Shown piece by piece: positions 1-8,589 of a DNA stretch of 64,000 nucleotides (its first letter is position 1; each line of letters starts with the position of its first letter). Origin of the DNA: Sphingomonadales bacterium. Lineage in GTDB: Bacteria; Pseudomonadota; Alphaproteobacteria; Sphingomonadales; Sphingomonadaceae. The position numbers and the translations under genes were made by a program. The stretch is from assembly GCA_016721875.1 (NCBI GenBank), contig JADKHG010000008.1:71400-135399 (forward strand), read 5' to 3'. Below the pieces are notes generated by a model. It worked only from the letters and a program-made list of their open reading frames with translations, had not been told where the DNA came from and searched no databases.

Positions 1-1
1 C

Positions 2-493
2 GCGATGCTGGAAAAACAGGGCTATACCGAAAAGGCCGATCCGCTGTTCATCCAGTCGTTCGAGGTCGAAAATCTGAAGGCGCTACGCGGCAAGACCAAG
101 CTCCGACTGATCCAGTTGATGGATGAGAAAGGCAGCCCCGCTGATCGTGCCGATCTCAGCTATCCGCAGATGGCGACCGCCGATGGGCTGAAGGCGGTTG
201 CGCAATATGCCGACGGCATCGGCCCTAACAAGGCAATGGTGATCCCGCGCACGATGCTGGGCAATTTGGGCGAGCCGACTGCGCTGGTGCGCGATGCCCA
301 TGCAGTTGGGCTTGCGGTCCACCCCTGGACCTTTCGGCGGGAGAATTATTTCCTGCCATTGGGGCAGCGTTCGGGGCTGAACCCGGCGGGGCATGGTGAT
401 CTGGTGGCCGAGATCAAGGCGTTTCTAGCGGCAGGAGTGGACGGGTTTTTCAGTGACAACACGGCTGAAGCAGTTGAGGCTGTGGGGCGGTAA
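2..493 (+). CDS. Glycerophosphodiester phosphodiesterase, C-terminal part (5' end outside window)
   Basis: The reading frame is already open at the window edge, so this is the C-terminal 160 or so residues of a longer protein. The order of segments fits GlpQ-type glycerophosphodiester phosphodiesterases, which hydrolyse deacylated phospholipids to glycerol-3-phosphate and an alcohol: FIQSFE near the left end (the late TIM-barrel strand), a VHPWTFR segment, and the terminal GVDGFFSDN motif that closes the barrel. The upstream HRG motif and the metal-binding acidic residues lie outside the window. A second, unrelated-length GDPD sits at 24781-25776. The call is firm; whether it is exported cannot be judged without the N-terminus. 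Confidence 0.85.
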   Translation, partial: AMLEKQGYTEKADPLFIQSFEVENLKALRGKTKLRLIQLMDEKGSPADRADLSYPQMATADGLKAVAQYADGIGPNKAMVIPRTMLGNLGEPTALVRDAHAVGLAVHPWTFRRENYFLPLGQRSGLNPAGHGDLVAEIKAFLAAGVDGFFSDNTAEAVEAVGR

Positions 494-528
494 AACTGTT
501 TTCAATGACGGTTAAAAAGACACCGTAG

Positions 529-620
529 CCCTGAGCTTGTCGAGCCGAAGGCCACCAGAGGTGAACGGCGCTTCAAAGTTTGTGCGTTCCTTGAAGGCGT
601 GCTTCGACAGGCTCAGCACT
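529..620. repeat. REP-type inverted repeat pair downstream of the GDPD gene
   Basis: A left unit reading CCTGAGCTTGTCGAGC (around 530-545) and a right unit reading GCTTCGACAGGCTCAGCAC (601-619) are inverted copies of the same motif, separated by about 55 bases. This is the CTTCGACAGGCTCAG repeat family. A third copy is embedded in frame in the acyltransferase gene near 7437-7460. The pair lies between two converging genes (GDPD and a hydrolase), a usual site for REP sequences. Confidence 0.7.
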
Positions 621-651
621 TCGGTGAAAGACTTGCTCGATTGTTGAGCTT

Positions 652-1329
652 TCACCCCACAATCGCCCGCGCAATTGCGCGAATAGCATCCGGATTGGCG
701 ACAAAGGCCATGTGGGTGCAGCTGAGTTCGACATGTGCATCGGCCTCTCCCGGCTGGCCGCGCGCTGCGGCAGGAGCGACGACGCCATCACGCGGCGACC
801 AGAATGCGATGGTGGGCACAGGTGGCTTTTCGTGCAGGCGCACCTCGATGGGTGGCGCATCGACACGGTGTCGGGCGATCAGCTGATATACCCGCCACGC
901 ATTATTGGCACGCGGGTGCGCTGAAAACGGGCTGCCGAGCGTGATAACTTTGGCCACGCGGTCGGGGTCAATCTTTGCATATTCGCGCGCGAGCAATCCG
1001 CCAAGGCTCCAGCCGACCAAAGTTACCTGCTCGTCAGGAGCAAGCAGGTCGATCCGGTTGCGAATCCGATCAAGCGTGTCTGAACGCACCCCGCCATTAC
1101 GGCCAAGACCCCAGCCATGCGACTGAAAACCGGCGGCGTCGAGCGACCGGCGCAAGCGTGCAGTGGTACGATCCGATGCCATAAAGCCGGGAAAAACAAG
1201 GACCCTACGACCTCCACCGTCGACATCCATCGGCACCGCAGGCGCAAAGCTGGCCCGCGCCCGCATGAAAGCGAACGATGTGGACTCGCGCAGCAGCAGC
1301 CGCTTTGAAGGAGGCGGCGCAAGAATCAA
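652..1329 (-). CDS. Alpha/beta hydrolase, last gene of the heme operon
   Basis: A 225-residue alpha/beta hydrolase of unknown substrate. Visible catalytic elements are the nucleophile elbow GWSLGG (Ser), an acid in SPRDGVV and a His in SCTHMAF near the C-terminus, so the triad appears intact. No signal peptide is evident. The chosen start is TTG at 1327-1329, which overlaps the stop of the mic60-like gene as TTGA and implies translational coupling; a later ATG (MRARASF) is possible. It is the fourth gene of hemC-hemD-mic60-hydrolase, all on the minus strand. A link to heme synthesis is not suggested by the family and may only reflect operon growth. Confidence 0.8.
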   Translation of the reverse strand: MILAPPPSKRLLLRESTSFAFMRARASFAPAVPMDVDGGGRRVLVFPGFMASDRTTARLRRSLDAAGFQSHGWGLGRNGGVRSDTLDRIRNRIDLLAPDEQVTLVGWSLGGLLAREYAKIDPDRVAKVITLGSPFSAHPRANNAWRVYQLIARHRVDAPPIEVRLHEKPPVPTIAFWSPRDGVVAPAAARGQPGEADAHVELSCTHMAFVANPDAIRAIARAIVG

Positions 1330-2135
1330 ATGTCAGTCGGGCTTTCCAGAGGTGCGGCTTCGGACTGGACGGGAGGCTGGGCGGGGGCATCAGCTGGAGG
1401 CGCAGGGACAACCGGTGCTGCGGGTGCCTGCGTCAGCGCGCTGCGTTCCAATATCTCAAGCGCCTCTTCGGTCTTCTGATAACGTGCCGCGAGTGCGAGC
1501 CAGCTTTTGGCTCCGTTGCTTCCTGGCATGGTGGAAACGCTGCGAACCGCTGCCCGGACATTGCCGGTGGCTAATAATGTACGAACCCGGTCAAGCGCTG
1601 CGTCGGGTCCGGCTGGCTTTGTGTCCGAGCGACGGAGCACGAACAGCGTTGCCATTTCCTTCTGTGCTTTTTCCCACAATGTGCCCTGCTTTTGCGTCAG
1701 TGTCGGCGCGATTTTGTCAAATTCACTTAGCAGGAGTGCTGGAGTCAGCTTGTCGCGCTGGGCCGACAATATTTGCTCGACCGCTCCGGGCTGGGTAGTA
1801 CCAAAGGCGGCCTTCAGCCGGGCTTCATTATCGCCCAATGGCGTGCCGGCGGTGATCGCACGGCGGGTGGCAAGCGCCACCAGCATCGCTTCGGTTCGTG
1901 CGGAATCGGCGACAGGAACCACAAGCTGCGGCGAAACCGGGGCTGCGAGCATCGGCGCGGCTTCGGGGATCGCGGATGTAGTTGCATCGGAGTTCGCTTG
2001 CGGCATCACCCCGTCCTCAACCGCGGTCGAGCTGCTTTCCCAAGGGATCAGCCCGGAATCGCCCAGCCAGCCATAGGCCAAAACGCCGCCAGCAAAGGCT
2101 GCAATCGAAAGCACCAATCCAGCGCGCCAGTTCAA
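1326..2135 (-). CDS. Mitofilin/Mic60-like inner membrane protein
   Basis: A 269-residue protein with one N-terminal membrane segment (about residues 6-22), a low-complexity Ala/Pro-rich periplasmic stretch, and a C-terminal helical domain containing LSEFDKIAPTL and a late segment on VRAAVRSVSTMPGS, which resembles the mitofilin signature region. Alphaproteobacterial Mic60 homologues are known to lie beside hemD/hemC and to shape inner membranes, and this gene is in exactly that position. Start is TTG at 2133-2135, overlapping the hemD stop as TTGA. The coiled-coil part is short compared with Mic60 of Rhodobacter-type bacteria, so membrane-bending activity is inferred from synteny and layout rather than shown. 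Confidence 0.7.
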   Translation of the reverse strand: MNWRAGLVLSIAAFAGGVLAYGWLGDSGLIPWESSSTAVEDGVMPQANSDATTSAIPEAAPMLAAPVSPQLVVPVADSARTEAMLVALATRRAITAGTPLGDNEARLKAAFGTTQPGAVEQILSAQRDKLTPALLLSEFDKIAPTLTQKQGTLWEKAQKEMATLFVLRRSDTKPAGPDAALDRVRTLLATGNVRAAVRSVSTMPGSNGAKSWLALAARYQKTEEALEILERSALTQAPAAPVVPAPPADAPAQPPVQSEAAPLESPTDI

Positions 2136-2845
2136 ATTCTGTACTCCTTGTCCGACCCTGTAGCGCCAAGCTTACCAAGTGCCGCCAGCGCCGACAACAA
2201 CGCATCGTCATTGGGTGCAGCCGCGACCGCAACCGCGCGCCAGCCTTCGCCTGCGGCTGCGGCAATGGCGGGGGAGAAAGCGGCTATGCTGAATGCCGCG
2301 CGATCAAGCTGCCAGCTATCGCAGCATGTGCCAAAATACTGTGCAGCGCGGATCGAATGCAGCGCCACTGCTTCGCAGCTTGCAACCGTAGCGCGGGCGT
2401 CGCCGGCGGGCTGCAGTGTTGCCGAGCGATAGACCGTTACGGGTTCGACCTGAACATCGCTTATGGATTCAAGCGCGCTGCGATCTTCGCCCGCCAGCCA
2501 CAGCAAGTTTGTGTGCCCGGCAGAGCCCGCAGCGGCGACAGCTTCGTTAGCGCCCGACGTGCTTGTCGTGGCAATGGTGAAGCCCGCCTTGGCAGCGATG
2601 CCCGCACTGTGCGCGCCAACTGCGTGGACCGGCAACGACAGCAGCGCCGAAAGTGCATCGTCACCCTGCCGGATGGCGTTGGCGCTGGTGATCAACAGCG
2701 CGTCATAGTGCGAAGGATCGGGCACGGACCAGTCGACCGGTTCGACCTGAAACAGCGGCAGTTGCACTGGCTCAAACCCTGCGGCCTGCACACGGCTGGC
2801 ACTGGCATCATTGCCCGGTTGCGGGCGGATGATCAGCAACCTCAT
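2132..2845 (-). CDS. hemD: Uroporphyrinogen-III synthase
   Basis: About 237 residues. HemD cyclises hydroxymethylbilane to uroporphyrinogen III, inverting ring D. The N-terminus LIIRPQPGNDASA and the segment DALLITSANAIR are typical of the first domain, and AVALHSIRAAQYF of the second; sequence conservation in this family is low, so position matters. The start at 2845 (MRLLIIRPQ) is chosen because it overlaps the hemC stop as ATGA and matches the family N-terminus; a longer frame to 2956 would run into hemC. Its stop overlaps the next gene's TTG. The tight overlaps indicate a single heme-biosynthesis transcript. Confidence 0.9.
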   Translation of the reverse strand: MRLLIIRPQPGNDASASRVQAAGFEPVQLPLFQVEPVDWSVPDPSHYDALLITSANAIRQGDDALSALLSLPVHAVGAHSAGIAAKAGFTIATTSTSGANEAVAAAGSAGHTNLLWLAGEDRSALESISDVQVEPVTVYRSATLQPAGDARATVASCEAVALHSIRAAQYFGTCCDSWQLDRAAFSIAAFSPAIAAAAGEGWRAVAVAAAPNDDALLSALAALGKLGATGSDKEYRI

Positions 2846-3771
2846 CCTTCGAACAATGCGCGCAGCGCCGGGCTGGCCTGATCGAGCAACTGGTGCGCAA
2901 GCCGTGCGGGGGCATCGCCATCGGTCGCAGCAAAACTGATAAACCCTTTTTGGCACTCACTGCCGTTTTCGCTCAATATCTCGGCTTGCAGTTGCAGCGT
3001 TGCGCCATCGACAGTCGCTTGCGCCGCGACCGGCGAATGGCAGGTGCCGCCCAGCGCCTCAAGAAACGCTCGCTCGGCCATCACGCAGGCAAAGGTTGGT
3101 GCGTGGTTTACGGGCGCAAGCAATGCAGCGATTTCTGCGCGTGCGCTCAAACAATCTATGCCGATGGCACCCTGTGATGCCGCTGGCAGCATTTCCTCGG
3201 GCGCAATTGCGACACCGATATTGCCCTGCCCCAAACGGTCAAGCCCCGCCGCCGCAAGCAGCGTTGCGTCAAATTCGCCATTGGCGACTTTTGCCAATCG
3301 CGTTGCGACATTGCCGCGGATCGGTGCAGTGCGCAGGTCGGGTCGGATCGCCCTCAACTGCGCAGCACGGCGCGGGCTGGAGGTGCCGACAAGCGCATTT
3401 TCCGGCAGACTCAAAATCGAGTTCGCGCCGATAAGCCGATCGCGCACATCGGCGCGCGGCAGCATTGCGGCGATGGCGAAATGGTCGGGGCGCACCGTCT
3501 CGACATCCTTCATCGAATGCACCGCAATGTCGATTTCGCGTTCGATCAAGGCGCGTTCGAGCTCCTTGGTCCACAGCGCCTTGCCGCCAATTTCGGCAAG
3601 CGGACGGCTCTGGTCCTTGTCGCCGCTCGACAGCATTGGGACCAGTTGAACTGCATCTTCGTTCCAGCCATGTGCCGCCAGCAAAGTGGCCTTCACCATC
3701 TCCGCCTGCGCCAAGGCGAGCGGGGAGGAACGGGTGCCGAGGCGGAACGGATGATCAACGGTCGGGGTCAT
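2842..3771 (-). CDS. hemC: Porphobilinogen deaminase (hydroxymethylbilane synthase)
   Basis: A 309-residue cytosolic enzyme that polymerises four porphobilinogens into hydroxymethylbilane. Clear family motifs: the N-terminal LGTRSSPLALAQAE, the substrate-binding IGGKALWTKELE, AVHSMKDVET with the catalytic region Asp/Lys, GTSSPRRAAQLRA, and the dipyrromethane cofactor Cys in GGTCHSPVAA. The gene is first in the leftward heme operon and diverges from tsaD with only about 40 bases between the start codons, so both promoters must lie in or overlap that short gap. Length is normal for the family. Confidence 0.96.
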   Translation of the reverse strand: MTPTVDHPFRLGTRSSPLALAQAEMVKATLLAAHGWNEDAVQLVPMLSSGDKDQSRPLAEIGGKALWTKELERALIEREIDIAVHSMKDVETVRPDHFAIAAMLPRADVRDRLIGANSILSLPENALVGTSSPRRAAQLRAIRPDLRTAPIRGNVATRLAKVANGEFDATLLAAAGLDRLGQGNIGVAIAPEEMLPAASQGAIGIDCLSARAEIAALLAPVNHAPTFACVMAERAFLEALGGTCHSPVAAQATVDGATLQLQAEILSENGSECQKGFISFAATDGDAPARLAHQLLDQASPALRALFEG

Positions 3772-3812
3772 GCGGCTTGTCCATAGCGAGAGCGCTGCCT
3801 ATGGGGAAGGGG

Positions 3813-4843
3813 ATGGCGATCATATTGGGTCTTGAATCGAGTTGCGACGAAACCGCTGCGGCATTGGTGCGGTCGGACCGCACAATATTGAGCCACGCGC
3901 TGGCGGGGCAGGAGGATCACCACCGTGCCTTTGGCGGCGTCGTACCCGAAATTGCCGCGCGCGCCCATGCCGAATTGATGACGCCTTTGGTCGAAACCGC
4001 GCTTGCCGATGCCGGGATGACGCTCGATCAGGTCGATGCCATTGCTGCCACCGCAGGACCGGGGCTGATCGGCGGGGTGATGGTCGGGCTGGTGACAGCC
4101 AAGGCACTGGCGATGGCAGCGGACAAGCCGCTGATTGCGGTCAACCATCTGGAAGGCCATGCGCTGTCGCCCCGGCTGACGGAGCCTGAGCTGGCTTTCC
4201 CTATCTGCTGCTGCTTATCTCCGGTGGGCATTGCCAGTTGCTGCGCGTCAACGGCGTCGGGCGTTATGACCGCCTTGCCACCACCATCGACGACGCCGCG
4301 GGCGAGGCATTCGACAAGACCGCGAAGCTGCTAGGTCTGGGCTTTCCCGGCGGGCCAGCGGTGGAGCGGGCGGCACCGACCGGCGACCCCCAGGCCGTGC
4401 CATTGCCGCGCCCGTTGAAAGGGCAGCGCAGAACCGCATTTCTCTTTGCCGGGTTGAAAAGCGCGGTGCTGCGCGCCGCATCGCGCCAGATACCGGGCAG
4501 AGGATATTGCGGCCTCTTTCCCGCAAGCGGTGGTCGATTGCCTGGTGGACCGGACTAGCAGCGCCTGGCGCGGATCGATCCTTTGGCGGCGCTGGTGGTC
4601 GCAGGCGGCGTTGCTGCCAATGACGCGGTGCGTGCGCTGCTCCGACGCTGGCGGTCCGGCACGGCCTGCCTTTTGTCGCGCCACCACACTGGCTGTGCAC
4701 CGATAACGGCGCGATGATCGCCTGGGCCGGGCGCAGAACGCTTGCGCTGCGGGTTGGTCGACCGGCTGGATGTCGCCGCCGGCCCGCGCTGGCCGCTCGA
4801 TCCCGATGCCGAGGCAGCACGCGGAGCCAGGGTGAAAGCATGA
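3813..4843 (+). pseudogene. tsaD: tRNA threonylcarbamoyladenosine transferase TsaD, interrupted by several frameshifts
   Basis: TsaD (Gcp) is the catalytic subunit for t6A37 formation in tRNAs. The 5' third reads cleanly (IILGLESSCDETAAAL, HRAFGGVVPE, the metal-binding NHLEGHAL), then frames shift: one C is missing from a C-run at 4199-4201, after which SGGHCQLL and GEAFDKTAKLLGL continue in the next frame, with further shifts near 4490, 4560, 4650 and 4740. Joined fragments give a family-length protein of about 340 residues ending at TGA 4841-4843, which overlaps the gpsA start as ATGA. TsaD is normally essential and the residues themselves are well conserved, so sequencing or assembly error is more likely than decay. 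MAIILGL at 3813 is preferred over an ATG at 3801 by family length. Confidence 0.85.
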
Positions 4844-5590
4844 TCGACATCGGCATAATCGGCGGCGAGGCGCCAGGGGCACGGCGCTGGCACAGGTGAT
4901 GGCGCAAGGACCAGCCGAAGTGCGGCTCTGGGCGCTGGAGCACGAAGTGGCCGCCGCGATCAACCAGGGCCATCTGAATCCGCTCTATCTGCCTGACTGC
5001 CGCTGCCCCCCGCCATCCGCGCCACCATGACATCGCAGGACATGGCCGAATGCTAGGCCTCTTGCTCATCGCACCCGGCGCAGCACCTGCGCGCACGCTG
5101 GCCGCCTGCCGCCTCCCGACGCGCCGCTCATTCTCTGCGCCAAGGGGATTGAAGCCGGCACTAGATGCTAATGTCCGAAGTAGTGGCCGCGGTGCGCCGC
5201 GGCACCGATCGCGGTCGTTTCCGGCCCGACCTTCGCGCAGCCGGGGCTTCGCCGAGATGACGCGCTTCGGCCTGGCGTTGGGCGCGCGGGCGGAAACGCT
5301 ATCTGGCCTTTCCGGCCTGGGCGATCTGGTGCTCACCTGCTCGTCCACCAATTCGCGCAACTTCTCCCTCGGTAAAGGTTTGGGGCAAGGGCAAAGGGCG
5401 ACAGAACTTCTTTCCAACCGCCGCACGGTGGCGGAAGGTGCGTTTACCGCACCGGTATTGCGCGATGTCGCACGCCAGGCTGGGGTAGAAATGCCGATTG
5501 TCGAAGGCGTGTGCGCGCTGCTGTCGGGCAAGGCCAGCGCTGCCGCGATGATCGACGCCCTGCTATCCCGGCCGCTAGGCCGAAAGGTGA
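4840..5590 (+). pseudogene. gpsA: Glycerol-3-phosphate dehydrogenase GpsA, frameshifted and with an internal gap
   Basis: GpsA reduces dihydroxyacetone phosphate to sn-glycerol-3-phosphate for phospholipid synthesis. Pieces of the family are readable in different frames: an N-terminal IGIIGG dinucleotide-binding start, QVMAQGPAEVRLWALE, CAKGIEAGT, and a C-terminal part with FAEMTRFGLALGARAETLSGLSGLGDLVLTC (positions 5251-5343) and GVCALLSGKASAAAMIDALL. Around 5235-5245 the sequence jumps from a SGPTFA-type segment straight to GFAEMTR, losing roughly 70 residues that include the catalytic-lysine region. The piece is about 750 bases where the family needs about 990. A stop at 5588-5590 fits after one more shift. 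Gap plus shifts suggest a misassembled patch or a dead gene. Confidence 0.75.
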
Positions 5591-5609
5591 CAGCGGGCGC
5601 CACTGCGCT

Positions 5610-7144
5610 ATGTCACCTGACCGGGGCAGCAACGCGGCGAGGGAACCAGCTCGGCTACGGGCAGTTCAACCTCCGGCGCGAGGGACCGCGAAGCCGATCG
5701 AATGCCGCGCTCGCCAAGGGCGGGCGCACCAATGTGGCGGCTTTGTCCTGCGGCTTGCCGCGCATCCCGTTCCTGTTCATCGCCGGGCGGATCTACGGGC
5801 CGGAAGTGCTGGGCCGTTTCGCCTATGCCATCCTCATCGTCGAGTTCGCGGCCCAGCTGGCGACAGCGTCTGCGGCGCGGGCTGGCGGACGCGCTGGCGA
5901 AACCAGACCGGCATGAGGCCCATGTCGTCGCCGACGCGATGGTGGTGGCTTTAGTCTTTTCGCTGATCGCGGCCGGCGTGCTGATCGCCCTTCCGCATGC
6001 GATGTTCCCCAACAGCCCGTTCAACGGCATGGACCGCTTCCTGCCGCTGATCATTATCGCGATTGCCTGTACGGAGATTGCGCTGTCCGCGCTCGCCTAC
6101 CGTTTCGATATCGCCGCCACCGTCCGCGCGCGGGCGATTGTCGAGCCATGGACGATCAGCATCGCGGCGGGGTTGCTGGTGTTCTACTCGACCCGCGACG
6201 GTCTGATCCTGTCCTATGTCGCCTCGATTGTCGCAGCGATGCTGGCGGCGATCTGGCCGCTCGTCAAAAGCTATGGCTTGCCGCAGGCGTGGCGCCCGCG
6301 CCCGATACGAGCTTGGCGGACTGGCCCGAATCAACCTGCCACTCGCCGCCGCCGACGCCGCCGAATGGGGCAGCAGGCGGCTCGATCTCGCCATCCTCGG
6401 CCTGTTCGCCAGCCCTGCTGTGGTCGGGATTTACTATGTCGCGCAACAGGTCGCCAGCCTGCCGCAGAAACTGAAGAGCAGCTTCGAGCCGATCCTCGGC
6501 CCGGTCATCACCCGCAACCTCGCCGATCATAACTATGCGGCGATCGCACGGCAGGTGAGCCAGGTGGGGTTCTGGATTCTCGCTGCACAGGCGGGGATAG
6601 CTCTCGCGCTCGGCATCCCCGGTGAAGCGGTGATGGGGCTGATCGGGCCCGAATTTGTCGGCGGGACGGCGCCATGGCCTTCCTGCTCGCGGCAGAGGTT
6701 GCCGCCGCCACGGCCGTGGTCAGCGAAAGCGCGCTCGTTTATATGGCGCGGCACCGCAACCTGATGATCTCGATGTTCATGCTGGCGTTGCAAGTTGTGC
6801 TCAGCCTGATCCTGATCGAGCTGGTGCCGATGCTGCCGATCAAGCCGCAATATCTGGGCCTTGCTCAGGCCGCAGCGGTCGCCGCCGCGCTGATGCTCGC
6901 GCTGGGCGTGGCATCGGTGGCCAAAGTGCTGTTGCTGGCAAAGCTGCTGGGCGAACCGATCAACATCTGGCGCTGGACCCTGCTCCCCGCCGTCGCCACC
7001 GCAATCCTGATCGGCGTGGGCGCGACGCAGCTTCCCGAATGGGCCGAACTGGCGCTGGGCATTCCGGCGATTTTGGGCGTGTATCTGTGGGTCATCTGGC
7101 GCTGGGGTTTCGGGCCGGAAGACCGCGTTCTTTTCAAAAGGTAG
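5610..7144 (+). pseudogene. Polysaccharide/lipopolysaccharide exporter (MOP flippase type), frameshifted
   Basis: Fragments in three frames assemble into one multi-spanning membrane protein of about 510 residues, like Wzx/MurJ-type exporters that flip lipid-linked sugars. Recognisable pieces are FLFIAGRIYGPEVLGRFAYA (about 5770-5829), a long hydrophobic run including PLIIIAIACTEIALSALAYR, the piece DLAILGLFASPAVVGIYYVA, and a clean 3' part from 6674. Shifts fall near 5745, 5760, 5870, 6300 and 6668; at the last, one G appears missing before ATGGCC. The likely start is ATG 5610. The gene ends three bases before the acyltransferase, so the two probably form a surface-glycan unit. Interruption is probably sequence error, as in tsaD and gpsA. 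Confidence 0.7.
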
Positions 7145-7147
7145 GAT

Positions 7148-8506
7148 ATGGCAAAAAAGACCCTGTGGAGCCGTGCGCGTGACATGGCGGAAAAGGCCCC
7201 GCCCGAACGCAACCGCTATGTCGATTTCCTGCGTGCTTTGTCGATCATGGCGGTAGTGGTCGGCCATTGGCTGGTGGCGGCGCCCTATATGCAGGATGGC
7301 GCCGTGGTTGGCGGGCATTTGCTGGGGATCATCCCCTGGACGCAATGGCTGACCTGGGGCTTTCAGGTGATGCCGCTCTTCTTCCTCGTCGGCGGCTTTT
7401 CCAACGGTATGAGCTGGGCGGCGACCCAGCGTAAAGCCTGTCCTGAGCCTGGTCGAAGGAGCGGCCATTATGCCGACTGGTTCGGCAGCCGGGTGCAACG
7501 CCTGATCAATCCCGTCCTGCCGCTGTTCCTGATCTGGACGCTGTTCGCCGCCTTTGGCACCGCGCTGGGCGTGGAGCGCGGGGTTGTGAAGATGGCGGCG
7601 CAATTGGCGCTGGTGCCAGTGTGGTTCCTCTCGGTCTATCTGATGGTCTCGGCACTGGTGCCGCTGACCTGGAACCTGTGGCAGCGTTTTGGCCTTGGCT
7701 CTTTCTGGGGCTTTGTCGTGGGCGCAATTGCCGTTGATGTGCTCAGCATCCATTTCGGCGTGCCCTATATCAATTTCGCGAACTTCCTCTTCGTCTGGCT
7801 GGGCGTGCACCAGCTGGGCTATGCCTGGGGCGCGGGGCGTATCCGCAATCCCTGGGTCTGGGCGGTGTTCGGCGCGATTGCGCTCGAAATGCTCGTCTAT
7901 TTCGGCCCCTATCCGGTAGCGATGATCGGCGTTCCGGGCAGCGAGCTGAGCAACTCGATGCCGCCCACGCTCGCGCTGTTCGCGCTGGGTGTGGCACAGG
8001 CGGGGCTGGCGCTGGCGCTGGAAAAGGCCGGACGGCGGATGCTGGATACTATGCGCATCTGGACCGCGACCGTCCTCCTCAACGGCATGATCATGACGGT
8101 CTATCTCTGGCACCTGACCGCCTTTGTCTTTGTGATGGTTGCGGCGTGGTTGCTGGGTGGCATCGGTCTGCACAGCGCGCCCGGCAGCGGCGCATGGTGG
8201 CTCGCCCGACCGATCTGGTTCGCGCTGTACATCGCGATGCTCCTCCCGCTGATCGCCCTCTTTGCGCGGTTTGAGGCAGCGCGTGGCATGCCCGACCGCG
8301 AAGCCCCCGTGCCGCACTGGCGGCTGGTCACCGGCCTGATCCTGACCTGCGCCGGATTGGCCTTCACCGCCGCAATCAGCATCGCAAGTCCAGAGGGTGT
8401 GACGGGCGTGAGGTTGTGGGTGGTGGCGCTGCCGTTTGTGGGGGCGGCACTGATCGGCTTTGGCCCGGTGCGGGATTTGAGTAAAAAGGTGAGTGGGGCA
8501 AATTGA
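7148..8506 (+). CDS. Acyltransferase-3 family membrane protein
   Basis: A 452-residue integral membrane protein with about ten hydrophobic segments. The N-terminus has the family signature RYVDFLRALSIMAVVVGHW, with the conserved Arg and His of OafA/YrhL-type acyltransferases, which add acyl groups to surface sugars or lipids. A QVMPLFFLVGGF segment follows, also typical. The start at 7148 follows a GGATATG context three bases after the exporter stop. An in-frame REP repeat (about 7437-7460) encodes a CPEPGRR stretch in the first large loop, a place where extra residues can be tolerated. Substrate is unknown; the neighbouring exporter suggests a surface polysaccharide. Confidence 0.85.
   Translation: MAKKTLWSRARDMAEKAPPERNRYVDFLRALSIMAVVVGHWLVAAPYMQDGAVVGGHLLGIIPWTQWLTWGFQVMPLFFLVGGFSNGMSWAATQRKACPEPGRRSGHYADWFGSRVQRLINPVLPLFLIWTLFAAFGTALGVERGVVKMAAQLALVPVWFLSVYLMVSALVPLTWNLWQRFGLGSFWGFVVGAIAVDVLSIHFGVPYINFANFLFVWLGVHQLGYAWGAGRIRNPWVWAVFGAIALEMLVYFGPYPVAMIGVPGSELSNSMPPTLALFALGVAQAGLALALEKAGRRMLDTMRIWTATVLLNGMIMTVYLWHLTAFVFVMVAAWLLGGIGLHSAPGSGAWWLARPIWFALYIAMLLPLIALFARFEAARGMPDREAPVPHWRLVTGLILTCAGLAFTAAISIASPEGVTGVRLWVVALPFVGAALIGFGPVRDLSKKVSGAN
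7437..7460. repeat. REP unit inserted in frame inside the acyltransferase gene
   Basis: TGTCCTGAGCCTGGTCGAAG matches the CCTGAGC..GTCGAAG repeat family also present at 529-620. It is translated as part of KACPEPGRRSG, a Cys/Pro/Arg-rich break between two membrane segments, and the reading frame is maintained on both sides. Confidence 0.65.
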
Positions 8507-8514
8507 CGCCCCGG

Positions 8515-8543
8515 TTGACATTGCTGATCGGTAAGCCTAACGG
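8515..8543 (+). promoter_or_regulatory. Candidate promoter of the rtcB leader
   Basis: TTGACA (8515-8520) is a consensus -35 box, followed after 17 bases by TAACGG (8538-8543), a weak -10 box. Transcription from here would produce a leader of about 190 bases carrying two hairpins and the tRNA-like element before rtcB. The -10 match is poor, so this is tentative. Confidence 0.35.
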
Positions 8544-8589
8544 CCACCACCTTATGAAGACGACCAAACTATACCAACTAGTCAATCGA

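Noticed and set aside
4248..5603. A 451-codon minus-strand frame across tsaD and gpsA
   Set aside because: Arg/Pro/Ala-rich shadow of the frameshifted plus-strand genes; its length only reflects lack of stops in GC-rich DNA.
6533..8521. A 662-codon open frame on the minus strand opposite the exporter and acyltransferase genes
   Set aside because: Composition is dominated by Arg, His, Gln and Pro as expected for the reverse frame of GC-rich membrane-protein genes; it has no domain, while the plus strand encodes clear families.
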